A stretch of DNA of 64,000 bases from Tolypothrix tenuis PCC 7101 (lineage in GTDB: Bacteria > Cyanobacteriota > Cyanobacteriia > Cyanobacteriales > Nostocaceae). The DNA lies in assembly GCF_002368295.1 (NCBI RefSeq), contig NZ_AP018249.1:186001-250000 (forward strand), in the 5' to 3' direction. The translations under genes and the position numbers were made by a program. Position 1 is the stretch's first letter, and each line of letters opens with the position of its first letter. The notes under the pieces were generated by a model. It saw nothing but the letters and a program-made list of their open reading frames with translations, did not search any database and had not been told where the DNA came from. Positions 42,941-51,972 of this stretch are shown piece by piece.

Positions 42941-45900
42941 ATGAATCAAAATTCCCAACAATATCAAGAGAATTTTTATTCTAGCCAAGAGGGAGTTAAA
43001 TTCCCAAAGCACCCAACCAACCAAACTGAAGAAACAGAGCAACGCAAGAGTGAAGCGATCGCTATTATAGGTATTGGTTGCCGCTTTCCCGGAGCTAATG
43101 ACTACGAGCAATTTTGGCTCAACTTGGAAGCAGGAGTCAATAGCATCACCGAAATTCCTCCCCAGAGGTGGGATACCCAGAAGTATTATTCTCCCAATCC
43201 TCAAGAGCGAAATAAAACTATTAGTAAATGGTCTGGACTGATTGAGGCTTTAGACGAGTTTGATGCCCAGTTTTTTGGCATCTCCCCTCGTGAAGCTAAA
43301 ATGCTCGAACCGCAGCAGAGGTTGATGCTGGAATTGAGTTGGTCTTGTTTGGAAGACGCTGGGTATTCACCATTTCAACTTTCAGGAAGCCCAGTTGGTG
43401 TTTTTATTGGAGCTTGTAATTACGACTCAATTCTTTATTTTAACCAGAATCAAGAAAACATCGAGGGACATCTGGGAACAGGAACTTGGACTTGCATGAT
43501 TCCTAACCGAATTTCTCACTTCTTTGATTTTCGCGGTCCGAGTGTTCCTGTGGATACAGCTTGCTCCAGTTCACTAGTAGCGCTCCATTTGGCAATGAAT
43601 GCTCTGAAAGAAAAGGACTGTGAAATAGCACTGGTGGGTGGAATTAGTGTTATGAATTTACCGATAGGATACCTGCAAATGAGTCAACTAGGGATGTTGT
43701 CCCCAACAGGACAGTGCCATAGTTTTGACAGTCATGCAGATGGTTATGTGCGGGGGGAAGGAGCAGGAATGATTTTATTAAAACCTCTAGCAAAAGCTAT
43801 TGAGGATAAAGATCATATTTATGGTGTGATTAAAGGGATGGCGGTGAATCATGGTGGAAAATCACGAACTTTGACTTCTCCCAGTATTTATGCACAAGCC
43901 CAAGTGGTGCGTGCAGCGTATACCAAAGCCAATGTCGCCCCTAATACGGTTTCCTATATTGAAGCTCATGGCACTGGTACTCCCTTGGGTGATCCGATTG
44001 AAATTAATGCCCTGAAACGAGGGTTTAAACAACTGTATCAACAGTATAAGCTGCCAGGATTTGCAAAACCCTATTGTGGTCTAGGGACAGTTAAAACCAA
44101 TATTGGACATTTGGAAGGAGCAGCAGGAATTGCTGGGGTGATTAAAGTCCTCTTGGCAATGAAGCAGAAAAAATTGCCCAAGATGCTAAATTTTCAGCAA
44201 TTAAATCCACGTATTGAGTTAAAGGATAGCCCCTTTTATATAGTCACTGAAACCCAAGAATGGCAGCAGTTAAAAACCCTAGCAGGGGAAGTAGTACCTC
44301 GGCGAGCTGGTGTAAGCTCCTTTGGGGTTGGGGGTGTGAATGCTCATGTGGTTCTGGAAGAAGCACCACAGCCAAAGACTCAGAGGGTAGGAGTTGAGCG
44401 TCCTTTGCACATCTTAACTCTTTCGGCCAAGAATGAACAGGCTTTGGAGGAACTAGTCAAAAAATATCAAGGATATTTGCAGTCAAATCAAGAAGCATCA
44501 ACAGCAAATATTTGCTTCACAGCTAATAGCGGACGCGCCCATTTTGAAAAAAAATTAGCAGTAGTAGCTGAATCTAATGCTGAATTACAGAAACAACTGG
44601 AAGCTTTTCTCAAATTTAATCAGACAAATGGAGTAGTCAGAGGACAACCTAAAGGGGAAAGCCCAAAAGTAGCTTTTCTGTTTACGGGTGAGGGTAGTCA
44701 GTATGTAAATATGGGTTGGCAACTATACCAAACTCAACCCACTTTTCGGAAAACCTTGGAGGAATGCGACCAAATTCTGCGCCCCTACCTAGAGCAGCCT
44801 TTGTTGTCAGTGCTTTATCCACAGTCAACAGCACTTACAAGAAATTCCTCACTTCTAAATCAAACCGCATACACTCAACCAACTCTATTTGCAATAGAAT
44901 ATGCCTTAGCGCAGTTGTGGCAATCTTGGGGCATCAAACCGGATGTGGTCATGGGTCATAGTGTCGGGGAATATGTGGCAGCAACCGTAGCAGGAGTATT
45001 CAGTCTAGAAGATGGACTGAAACTAATTGTCACTAGGGCAAGGCTAATGAAATCCATGCCAGGAGAGTTTGCAGCCGTAGCCCAAGAACTCACCTATAGT
45101 CAGCCTCAGATAACAATCATTTCTCATCTTCCTGGAGAAAAAGCAACACCAGAAATCTCCACCCCTGAATATTGGATAGAGCATTTCAGCCAACCTGTGC
45201 ATTTTGGTCAGAGTATGCAAACCCTGTATCAGTCAGGATATAAACTGTTCCTGGAAATTGGACCCAAGCCAATACTTTTAGAAATGGGTCGTCAATGTTT
45301 ACCAAAGGATGCAGGATTATGGTTGCCTTCATTAGACCCTCTGCAAGAAGATTGGCAACAAATGCTCTCAAGTTTATGGCAGTTGTATACAAAAGGCTTA
45401 AAGGTGGATTGGTCGGGGTTTGACAAAGATTATTCCCGTCATAAAGTGGTACTGCCAACTTATCCATTTCAGAGGCAACGCTATTGGCTGGAAACATCTG
45501 AAAATAAGCATCAAAAAGATACCCGAGAAAATAGCCTAAATCTGATTGCTCAACTACTGAATGAAATTGATCCAGAGCAGTTAGCACAGGAGTTGAATTT
45601 ATCGGAATTACTGACCGAACAAGAGCAAAAATTACTACCTAAACTCTTAAATATTTTAGCTAAGCGATCGCAAGAATATGGTCAATTATCAAAACCATAT
45701 TCAGAAATTTTACAACAACTTGAGAAAACTCCCCAGACGGAACGCCACCAGCTAATGATAAATTACCTGCAAAGTGTGGTTGGTAAATTGTTAGGATTTC
45801 ATGACTCCCAAAGCCCAGATTCACAGTTAGGATTCTTTGACATGGGCATGAACTATTCGATGATGCTCGAACTCAAAGATTTATTACAGACAAGTTTAGG

Positions 45901-46171
45901 TTGTGCTATTGCAGTCACAACATTATCTGAACATTTTAATATTCAAGACCTGGCTAAATATTTAATCACCAAGATTTTTGTGGGAGAGTTAGAGGAAAAA
46001 TTGGAAATTGATAAATATTATGAAAATCCCAACCAAGGAACTCTGATTAATGGTGAAATAGAACTTCTATCTGAAGATACGATCGCCAATGCCATGACAG
46101 AGGAAATAATCGCGACGGCACTTCAAGATGAACTGAAAGAAATTGAATTTTTACTCAACCAGGGAATGTGA
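42941..46171 (+). CDS. Type I PKS, KS intact, AT and ACP apparently inactive (PKS1)
   Basis: 1076 residues. KS (38-470) has the complete triad: Cys208 in DTACSSS, His343 in EAHGTGT and His390 in KTNIGHLEGAAG. AT (about 577-845): Ser674 in GHSVGEY is present, but the first motif is GEGSQ (Glu584 where GQGSQ is normal). Compared with PKS2, about 78 residues between RLM and GEF are missing, including HAFH with the catalytic His. ACP (about 935-1010): the phosphopantetheine motif GMDSL has become GMNYS (971-973), so the attachment Ser is replaced by Tyr. The protein may act only through its KS, or be a decayed module. ATG at 42941 follows AAGGG. It starts 50 bp after an IS fragment, and no loading domain precedes it. 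Confidence 0.93.
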   Translation: MNQNSQQYQENFYSSQEGVKFPKHPTNQTEETEQRKSEAIAIIGIGCRFPGANDYEQFWLNLEAGVNSITEIPPQRWDTQKYYSPNPQERNKTISKWSGLIEALDEFDAQFFGISPREAKMLEPQQRLMLELSWSCLEDAGYSPFQLSGSPVGVFIGACNYDSILYFNQNQENIEGHLGTGTWTCMIPNRISHFFDFRGPSVPVDTACSSSLVALHLAMNALKEKDCEIALVGGISVMNLPIGYLQMSQLGMLSPTGQCHSFDSHADGYVRGEGAGMILLKPLAKAIEDKDHIYGVIKGMAVNHGGKSRTLTSPSIYAQAQVVRAAYTKANVAPNTVSYIEAHGTGTPLGDPIEINALKRGFKQLYQQYKLPGFAKPYCGLGTVKTNIGHLEGAAGIAGVIKVLLAMKQKKLPKMLNFQQLNPRIELKDSPFYIVTETQEWQQLKTLAGEVVPRRAGVSSFGVGGVNAHVVLEEAPQPKTQRVGVERPLHILTLSAKNEQALEELVKKYQGYLQSNQEASTANICFTANSGRAHFEKKLAVVAESNAELQKQLEAFLKFNQTNGVVRGQPKGESPKVAFLFTGEGSQYVNMGWQLYQTQPTFRKTLEECDQILRPYLEQPLLSVLYPQSTALTRNSSLLNQTAYTQPTLFAIEYALAQLWQSWGIKPDVVMGHSVGEYVAATVAGVFSLEDGLKLIVTRARLMKSMPGEFAAVAQELTYSQPQITIISHLPGEKATPEISTPEYWIEHFSQPVHFGQSMQTLYQSGYKLFLEIGPKPILLEMGRQCLPKDAGLWLPSLDPLQEDWQQMLSSLWQLYTKGLKVDWSGFDKDYSRHKVVLPTYPFQRQRYWLETSENKHQKDTRENSLNLIAQLLNEIDPEQLAQELNLSELLTEQEQKLLPKLLNILAKRSQEYGQLSKPYSEILQQLEKTPQTERHQLMINYLQSVVGKLLGFHDSQSPDSQLGFFDMGMNYSMMLELKDLLQTSLGCAIAVTTLSEHFNIQDLAKYLITKIFVGELEEKLEIDKYYENPNQGTLINGEIELLSEDTIANAMTEEIIATALQDELKEIEFLLNQGM

Positions 46172-46172
46172 A

Positions 46173-49100
46173 ATGACCAATAATTTAACGACAGGGCAAC
46201 AAGTTGTTTCTTCCCAACAAGTGCTTCAAACTATCAAAGAAATGCGAACTAGACTTGAAGCAGTCAACAAAGAAAAAACTGAACCTATCGCAATTATTGG
46301 TCTGGGTTGCCGATTTCCAGGTAATGCAAATGACCCTGACTCATTCTGGAATTTATTACATAAAGGTATTGATGCTGTAACAGAAGTCCCACCTGGCCGA
46401 TGGGATGTTGATGCTTACTATGATCCTAATCCTGATGCACCGGGGAAAACCTACACAAAACAAGGTGGTTTTATCCAGCAAGTAGACCAGTTCGATCCCC
46501 TATTTTTTGGAATTTCCCCCAGAGAAGCAGTGAGTTTAGACCCCCAACAAAGACTGCTTTTAGAAGTGACCTGGGAAGCCCTAGAAAACGCTGGACAACC
46601 ACCAACAAAACTTAGAAATAGCCAAACAGGTGTATATGTGGGCATTTGCACAGATGACTATGCCCAACGAAATATGAGTCTGGAGAACAGGTTCTTAATG
46701 GATGCCCACTTTGGCACAGGTAACGCCCGCAGTATGGCTGTAGGTCGTATTTCTCACTTCCTTGGCTTACAAGGTCCGAATATTCAATTAGATACTGCCT
46801 GTTCCTCTTCATTACTAGCTGTACATCTAGCTTGCCAAAGTTTGCGTTCCAAAGAATCCAATCTTGCCCTTGCAGGCGGAGTCAATCTGATTCTATGGCC
46901 TCTCAGCACTATCAGTCGTTGCAAGTTGAAAGCCTTAGCTCCAGATGGTCGCTGTAAAACTTTTGATGTTGCGGCAGATGGTTATGGACAGGGAGAAGGA
47001 TGTGGGATGGTAGTTCTGAAACGTCTTTCAGATGCTATGGCTGATGGTGATAACGTCTTAGCGGTGATTCGAGGTTCCGCTGTCAACCATGATGGACCTA
47101 GCAGCGGTCTGACAGTTCCCAACAAAATGGCGCAGAAAGAAGTGATTCAGCAAGCACTACAAAATGCGAGAGTGGAGGCGCATCAGGTGAGCTATGTAGA
47201 AGCTCACGGGACAGGAACATCCCTTGGAGACCCGATTGAGATAGAGTCTTTGGCAGCAGTTTATGGCAAAAACCGCCCGATAAATCAACCCTTGGTAGTT
47301 GGTTCAGTAAAAACCAATTTCGGGCATTTGGAAGCAGCCGCAGGAGTTTGCGGTTTGATGAAGGTGGTTTTATCCCTTCAGAATCAAGAAATACCAGCCC
47401 ATTTGCACCTGAACAAACCTAATCCCCATATTCCTTGGCATCAACTTCCTCTGGTCGTTCCCACCAAAACAATTCCCTGGAATGTAGGCAATCAAAGTAG
47501 AATAGCAGGTATTAGTGCTTTTGGAATTAGTGGGACAAACGTTCATATAATCTTGGAAGAAGCACCAGAACAAGTCCAACCTGAAAAATCTTTAGAGCGT
47601 AAATTACAGATATTATCTCTCTCAGCAAAAACTCCAAAGGCTTTGGCAGAGTCAGTTAGTAGTTATGCTCATCATTTGGAAAATAATCCAGAATTAGAGC
47701 TAGAAGACATCTGTCACACTGCCAATACAGGGCGTGTTCATTTCAATCATCGACTCGCAGTGATTACCTCTGATAAAGCTGAACTCGCTACAAAACTCAG
47801 CAACATCACAGTAGGTAAGGAAGTTGCTGGACTATTTTCTGGTCAAATCTCTACCAGCACAAGTTCACCTAAAGTAGCTTTTCTGTTTACAGGGCAGGGT
47901 AGCCAGTATGTAAATATGGGTTGGCAACTGTACCAAACTCAACCCACTTTTCGGAAAACCTTGGAAGAATGCGACCAAATTCTGCGCTCATACTTAGATA
48001 AGCCTTTGTCATCTGTGCTTTATCCACAATCAACAGCACTGGTAGAAAATTCCTCACGTCTAAATCAAACCGCATACACTCAACCCGCTCTATTTGCAAT
48101 AGAATATGCCTTAGCGCAGTTGTGGCAATCTTGGGGCATTAAACCGGATGTGGTCATGGGTCATAGTGTCGGGGAATATGTGGCAGCAACTGTCGCAGGA
48201 GTATTCAGCCTAGAAGAAGGACTTAAACTAATTGCAGCTAGGGGAAGATTAATGCAGCAGTTGCCTAGTGGCGGAGAGATGGTATCGGTGTTGGCATCAG
48301 AGTCGCAGGTAACAAAGGTAATAGCCTCCTATGCAGACAAGGTAGTGATCGCCGCCATCAATGGTGCCGACAGCATTGTGATTTCCGGTGTTGGTGAAGC
48401 GATCGCCGCAATTTGTCAGAATTTCGCAGACATGGGAATCAAGACCAAACCCCTACAAGTGTCTCACGCTTTCCACTCCGCGCTGATGGACCCGATGCTT
48501 GGGGAGTTTGCAGACATCGCCAAAGAAATCACCTATCATCAACCCTGCATCCCTCTAATTTCTAATGTCACCGGAAAACAGGCAACAGCAGCAATAGCCA
48601 CCCCTGAATATTGGGTGAACCATGTCCGGCAACCTGTGCATTTTGCTCAGAGTATGCAAACCCTTCATCGGCAAGGATATAAACTGTTCCTGGAAATCGG
48701 ACCTAAGCCAATACTCTTGGGCATGGGTCGTCAATGTCTGCCAGAAAATGTGGGATTATGGTTGCCTTCATTACGTCCGCCTCAAGAAGATTGGCAACAA
48801 ATGCTCTCAAGTTTAGGGCAACTATACACACAAGGAGTAGCAGTAGACTGGTCAGGATTTGACCGTGATTATTCCCGGCGCAAAGTATCACTCCCAACCT
48901 ATCCATTTCAACGCCAACGCTATTGGCAGGAAGTGGTAGAAAACAAGGATAAAACTGTTTCTACACCAATTGTGCAATTGCTCAACCAAGGTGAAACCGA
49001 GGGGTTAGCAAAGGAATTAGAACTAGCTGGAGAACTGAGCGAACAAGAGCGACAATTACTGCCAAAGCTACTAGGACTTTTAGTGAAACGGCAGCAAAAT

Positions 49101-51971
49101 TATCTGGAGTTTAAAGGGGGTATAGTTCACGAATATTACAATGCTGTAGCAATTTTAGGTCAAGAGCAAGCGGGAAATCAAGCAGATGTCAGATCAGAAT
49201 CAGCATTTTTAACCTTTGGTTTATTTCCCGAAAAAGTTCCTGGTTTTTCTTGGATTAAATGTCTCACAGAGCCGAATCAAGAAAAATCACGTCAGATGAT
49301 TGTTGATTCTCAAAAAGAGTTGAGAAAATTATTGTTTGCTGAAGTTGATTTCTCAGCTTGCAAAAAAGTTTTAGACTTTGGCTGCGGATACGCTTCGGAT
49401 TTAATTCAGTTAGCCAAAAAACATGAGCATCTACAATTGAATGGCTACACGATTTCCAGCGAACAAGCCAAACTCGGTAGTGCCAAAGTTGCAGAAAATC
49501 AACTCCAAGGGCGGGTAAAAATATTTAATCGTGATAGTACTAAAGATGAATTTCCTGATCGTTATGATTTGGTATTCGGGTTTGAAGTAGCACACCACAT
49601 TTTCGATAAAAAATCATTATTCACGAATATCGGTAATCATTTGCACCAAAAAGGTTATTTAGTGTTAGCAGATTTCATCTCTAACAGCGAATTATCTATC
49701 GATCATCAGGAAACATCTTCCTACTTTATTACTAAATCAGAGTGGGTAGAGTTACTATCTCAACATCATCTCCAGTTAGTTGCAGCTATTGATGTCAGTC
49801 CAGAGATATCTAACTTTTTGTACGACCCAGACTTTGAGGAACGTTTGCAGCAGTTGTATGCCAGAAATCGCAACGAGAACGTCAAATCAGGGTTTAAATC
49901 CTACTATCAATTAGGCAAAGTTCTCAGCAAAGGAATAGCCAGCTATGTATTGCTAACAGCTCAAAAGCAAGAGCAGTTATCTCCAGAGCAAATAGCTGAG
50001 TGGAATCAACAAAGATTAGCGCAACTGACATCTTACTCAGAGGTGACACCAAATCGCTGGCTCTACGAATTAGAATGGCAGCCCCAAAAACATTCAAATT
50101 CCATAGATCAGCAGAGAACAACAGGAAACTGGTTATTATTTGCAGAACCTGGTGATGTAGCCAAAGGATTAGTCGAGAAATTGGGTGCAGGATGTGTGAT
50201 TGTCTCTCCTGGTTCCAGTTATCAAAAGATAGACGAAAAACATTACCAACTCAATCCCACTGCGCCAGAAGAATTTAAACGGCTGTTGGGTGACATTGCT
50301 CAACACTCACAACTCCAGGGAATTGTGCATCTGTGGAGTTTACCAACAACCAACAGTCAGTTAAAAATAGCCCTAGAATATGGTTGTGCAAGTTTGCTGC
50401 ATCTAGTGCAAGCCTTGATACAGACCCAAAAACAAGTAGCCCCTGTGTGGATAGTTACCCAAGGTGCGATGAGTGTGGTTACAGACAAAGAAGCAGTGCA
50501 AGTGCAACAAACACCAGTGTGGGGATTAGGTCGGGTAGTCAGTTTGGAACATCCAGAACTGCAATGTCGGTTACTTGACTTGGAATCGAACACCAAAGCA
50601 GAAGAACTGGTGAGGTTGCTACATCAAGAACTGAACTCACAAGACGACGAGAACCAGATTGCTTACCGTCAGGGAGAACGTCGGGTAGCGCGACTAGTAC
50701 GCCGACAGACAACCACCGAACAAAAGCAAGAGATCACCATTGTTCCTGAAGGCAGTTACTTGATTACTGGTGGACTGGGTGCTTTGGGATTACAATTGGC
50801 TAAGTGGTTGGTAGATAAAGGTGCTAAACATTTGGTACTCACTGGGCGTGGTCAACCCTCACAGACAGCACAACAAACCATCACCCAAATCGAGCAAGCC
50901 GGAGTAGAAGTTTTTGTGCTGCTAGGTGATGTTTCTGTTGAAGAAGATACAGCCAAGATTTTCAGACAGGCGAATGTATCTTTACCGCCATTACGAGGTG
51001 TGATTCATGCGGCGGGAGTTTTGGATGATGGGGTTCTCCAGCAGATGAGCTGGGAACGGTTTATAAAAGTTATGGCTCCCAAAATTCACGGCGTATGGTA
51101 TCTGCACAAATTAACTCAGGAGTTACCGTTGGACTTCTTTGTGTGTTTCTCCTCAGCAGCATCTTTGTTGGGTTCAACAGGTCAAGGTAATTATGCAGCC
51201 GCTAACGCTTTTCTTGATGGCTTGGCAGCTCATCGGCGATCGCTCAGTTTACCAGGATTGAGCGTGAACTGGGGTGCTTGGGGAGAAGGCGGTATGGCTA
51301 CTCGGTTGGCAGATCAGTTCCAGAGCCGCATTCGCTCTTTGGGTATGAGTAGCATTCCGCCATCTCAAGGGTTACAAATTTTGGAGCAGTTGTTGGCACA
51401 ATCGGCCACCTCTGTAGGGGTATTTCCTGTGAACTGGTCTGTGTTTGTGACACAATTGCCAGCAGGGATGAAAATGCCTGTATTGGAGGCATTTATCGAT
51501 GAAGATGATGTAGCAAAAGAAACTCAGACCAACGAGTTTTTAGCACAACTCAAAGTAGCTAAAGCTAGCGATCGCCCCTCACTAATGACAAATTACCTCC
51601 AAGGTGTTGTGGGTAAGTTACTAGGATTCCCTGAATCTCAAATGCTAGACCCGCAACTAGGATTTTTTGATATGGGGATGGATTCTTTACTGGCTTTAGA
51701 GTTAAGGAATCTGCTGCAAACCAGTTTGGGGTGTGCAGTTTCTACCACGATTTTGTTTGAATACTCTAATATTGACTCTTTAGCTGAGTATTTAGTCACA
51801 GAGGTTTTGGCAGAAAAACTAGCCGCGACGGTTGAAATTGCCAACAATGGGAAACAACCACCACCAGCATTTATTTCTGGAGAGAAACAAACAACTTCCC
51901 CAGAAATACCAACAGACGCGATTATAGAAAAATTTAAACAGATCCAAAACCTACTCAACAAGGAGGTATAG
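46173..51971 (+). CDS. Type I PKS, KS-AT-MT-KR-ACP (PKS2)
   Basis: 1932 residues from the ATG at 46173, which follows AGGGA and lies 1 bp after the PKS1 stop; a TTG at 46143 overlapping PKS1 is unlikely. Domains: KS 36-465 (Cys210, His345, His385), AT about 567-915 (GQGSQ, Ser665, HAFH 765-768, the malonyl-CoA-type signature), methyltransferase about 1055-1265 (VLDFGCGYASDLIQLA as SAM-binding motif I), KR about 1290-1740 (GGLGALGL, Ser1661, Tyr1674, LDD at 1617-1619 indicating B-type stereochemistry), and ACP with GMDSL (Ser1838). No DH or ER. One round would add malonate, C-methylate (by analogy with McyG-type modules) and reduce to a hydroxyl. Its AT DNA is nearly identical to that of PKS1. 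Confidence 0.95.
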   Translation: MTNNLTTGQQVVSSQQVLQTIKEMRTRLEAVNKEKTEPIAIIGLGCRFPGNANDPDSFWNLLHKGIDAVTEVPPGRWDVDAYYDPNPDAPGKTYTKQGGFIQQVDQFDPLFFGISPREAVSLDPQQRLLLEVTWEALENAGQPPTKLRNSQTGVYVGICTDDYAQRNMSLENRFLMDAHFGTGNARSMAVGRISHFLGLQGPNIQLDTACSSSLLAVHLACQSLRSKESNLALAGGVNLILWPLSTISRCKLKALAPDGRCKTFDVAADGYGQGEGCGMVVLKRLSDAMADGDNVLAVIRGSAVNHDGPSSGLTVPNKMAQKEVIQQALQNARVEAHQVSYVEAHGTGTSLGDPIEIESLAAVYGKNRPINQPLVVGSVKTNFGHLEAAAGVCGLMKVVLSLQNQEIPAHLHLNKPNPHIPWHQLPLVVPTKTIPWNVGNQSRIAGISAFGISGTNVHIILEEAPEQVQPEKSLERKLQILSLSAKTPKALAESVSSYAHHLENNPELELEDICHTANTGRVHFNHRLAVITSDKAELATKLSNITVGKEVAGLFSGQISTSTSSPKVAFLFTGQGSQYVNMGWQLYQTQPTFRKTLEECDQILRSYLDKPLSSVLYPQSTALVENSSRLNQTAYTQPALFAIEYALAQLWQSWGIKPDVVMGHSVGEYVAATVAGVFSLEEGLKLIAARGRLMQQLPSGGEMVSVLASESQVTKVIASYADKVVIAAINGADSIVISGVGEAIAAICQNFADMGIKTKPLQVSHAFHSALMDPMLGEFADIAKEITYHQPCIPLISNVTGKQATAAIATPEYWVNHVRQPVHFAQSMQTLHRQGYKLFLEIGPKPILLGMGRQCLPENVGLWLPSLRPPQEDWQQMLSSLGQLYTQGVAVDWSGFDRDYSRRKVSLPTYPFQRQRYWQEVVENKDKTVSTPIVQLLNQGETEGLAKELELAGELSEQERQLLPKLLGLLVKRQQNYLEFKGGIVHEYYNAVAILGQEQAGNQADVRSESAFLTFGLFPEKVPGFSWIKCLTEPNQEKSRQMIVDSQKELRKLLFAEVDFSACKKVLDFGCGYASDLIQLAKKHEHLQLNGYTISSEQAKLGSAKVAENQLQGRVKIFNRDSTKDEFPDRYDLVFGFEVAHHIFDKKSLFTNIGNHLHQKGYLVLADFISNSELSIDHQETSSYFITKSEWVELLSQHHLQLVAAIDVSPEISNFLYDPDFEERLQQLYARNRNENVKSGFKSYYQLGKVLSKGIASYVLLTAQKQEQLSPEQIAEWNQQRLAQLTSYSEVTPNRWLYELEWQPQKHSNSIDQQRTTGNWLLFAEPGDVAKGLVEKLGAGCVIVSPGSSYQKIDEKHYQLNPTAPEEFKRLLGDIAQHSQLQGIVHLWSLPTTNSQLKIALEYGCASLLHLVQALIQTQKQVAPVWIVTQGAMSVVTDKEAVQVQQTPVWGLGRVVSLEHPELQCRLLDLESNTKAEELVRLLHQELNSQDDENQIAYRQGERRVARLVRRQTTTEQKQEITIVPEGSYLITGGLGALGLQLAKWLVDKGAKHLVLTGRGQPSQTAQQTITQIEQAGVEVFVLLGDVSVEEDTAKIFRQANVSLPPLRGVIHAAGVLDDGVLQQMSWERFIKVMAPKIHGVWYLHKLTQELPLDFFVCFSSAASLLGSTGQGNYAAANAFLDGLAAHRRSLSLPGLSVNWGAWGEGGMATRLADQFQSRIRSLGMSSIPPSQGLQILEQLLAQSATSVGVFPVNWSVFVTQLPAGMKMPVLEAFIDEDDVAKETQTNEFLAQLKVAKASDRPSLMTNYLQGVVGKLLGFPESQMLDPQLGFFDMGMDSLLALELRNLLQTSLGCAVSTTILFEYSNIDSLAEYLVTEVLAEKLAATVEIANNGKQPPPAFISGEKQTTSPEIPTDAIIEKFKQIQNLLNKEV

Positions 51972-51972
51972 C

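Noticed and set aside
42941..46171. PKS1 as a KSQ decarboxylating loading module
   Set aside because: KSQ requires Gln in place of the active-site Cys, but the KS reads DTACSSS with Cys208 present.
46143..46172. TTG at 46143 as PKS2 start
   Set aside because: It overlaps PKS1 by 29 bp; the ATG at 46173 has a well-placed AGGGA.
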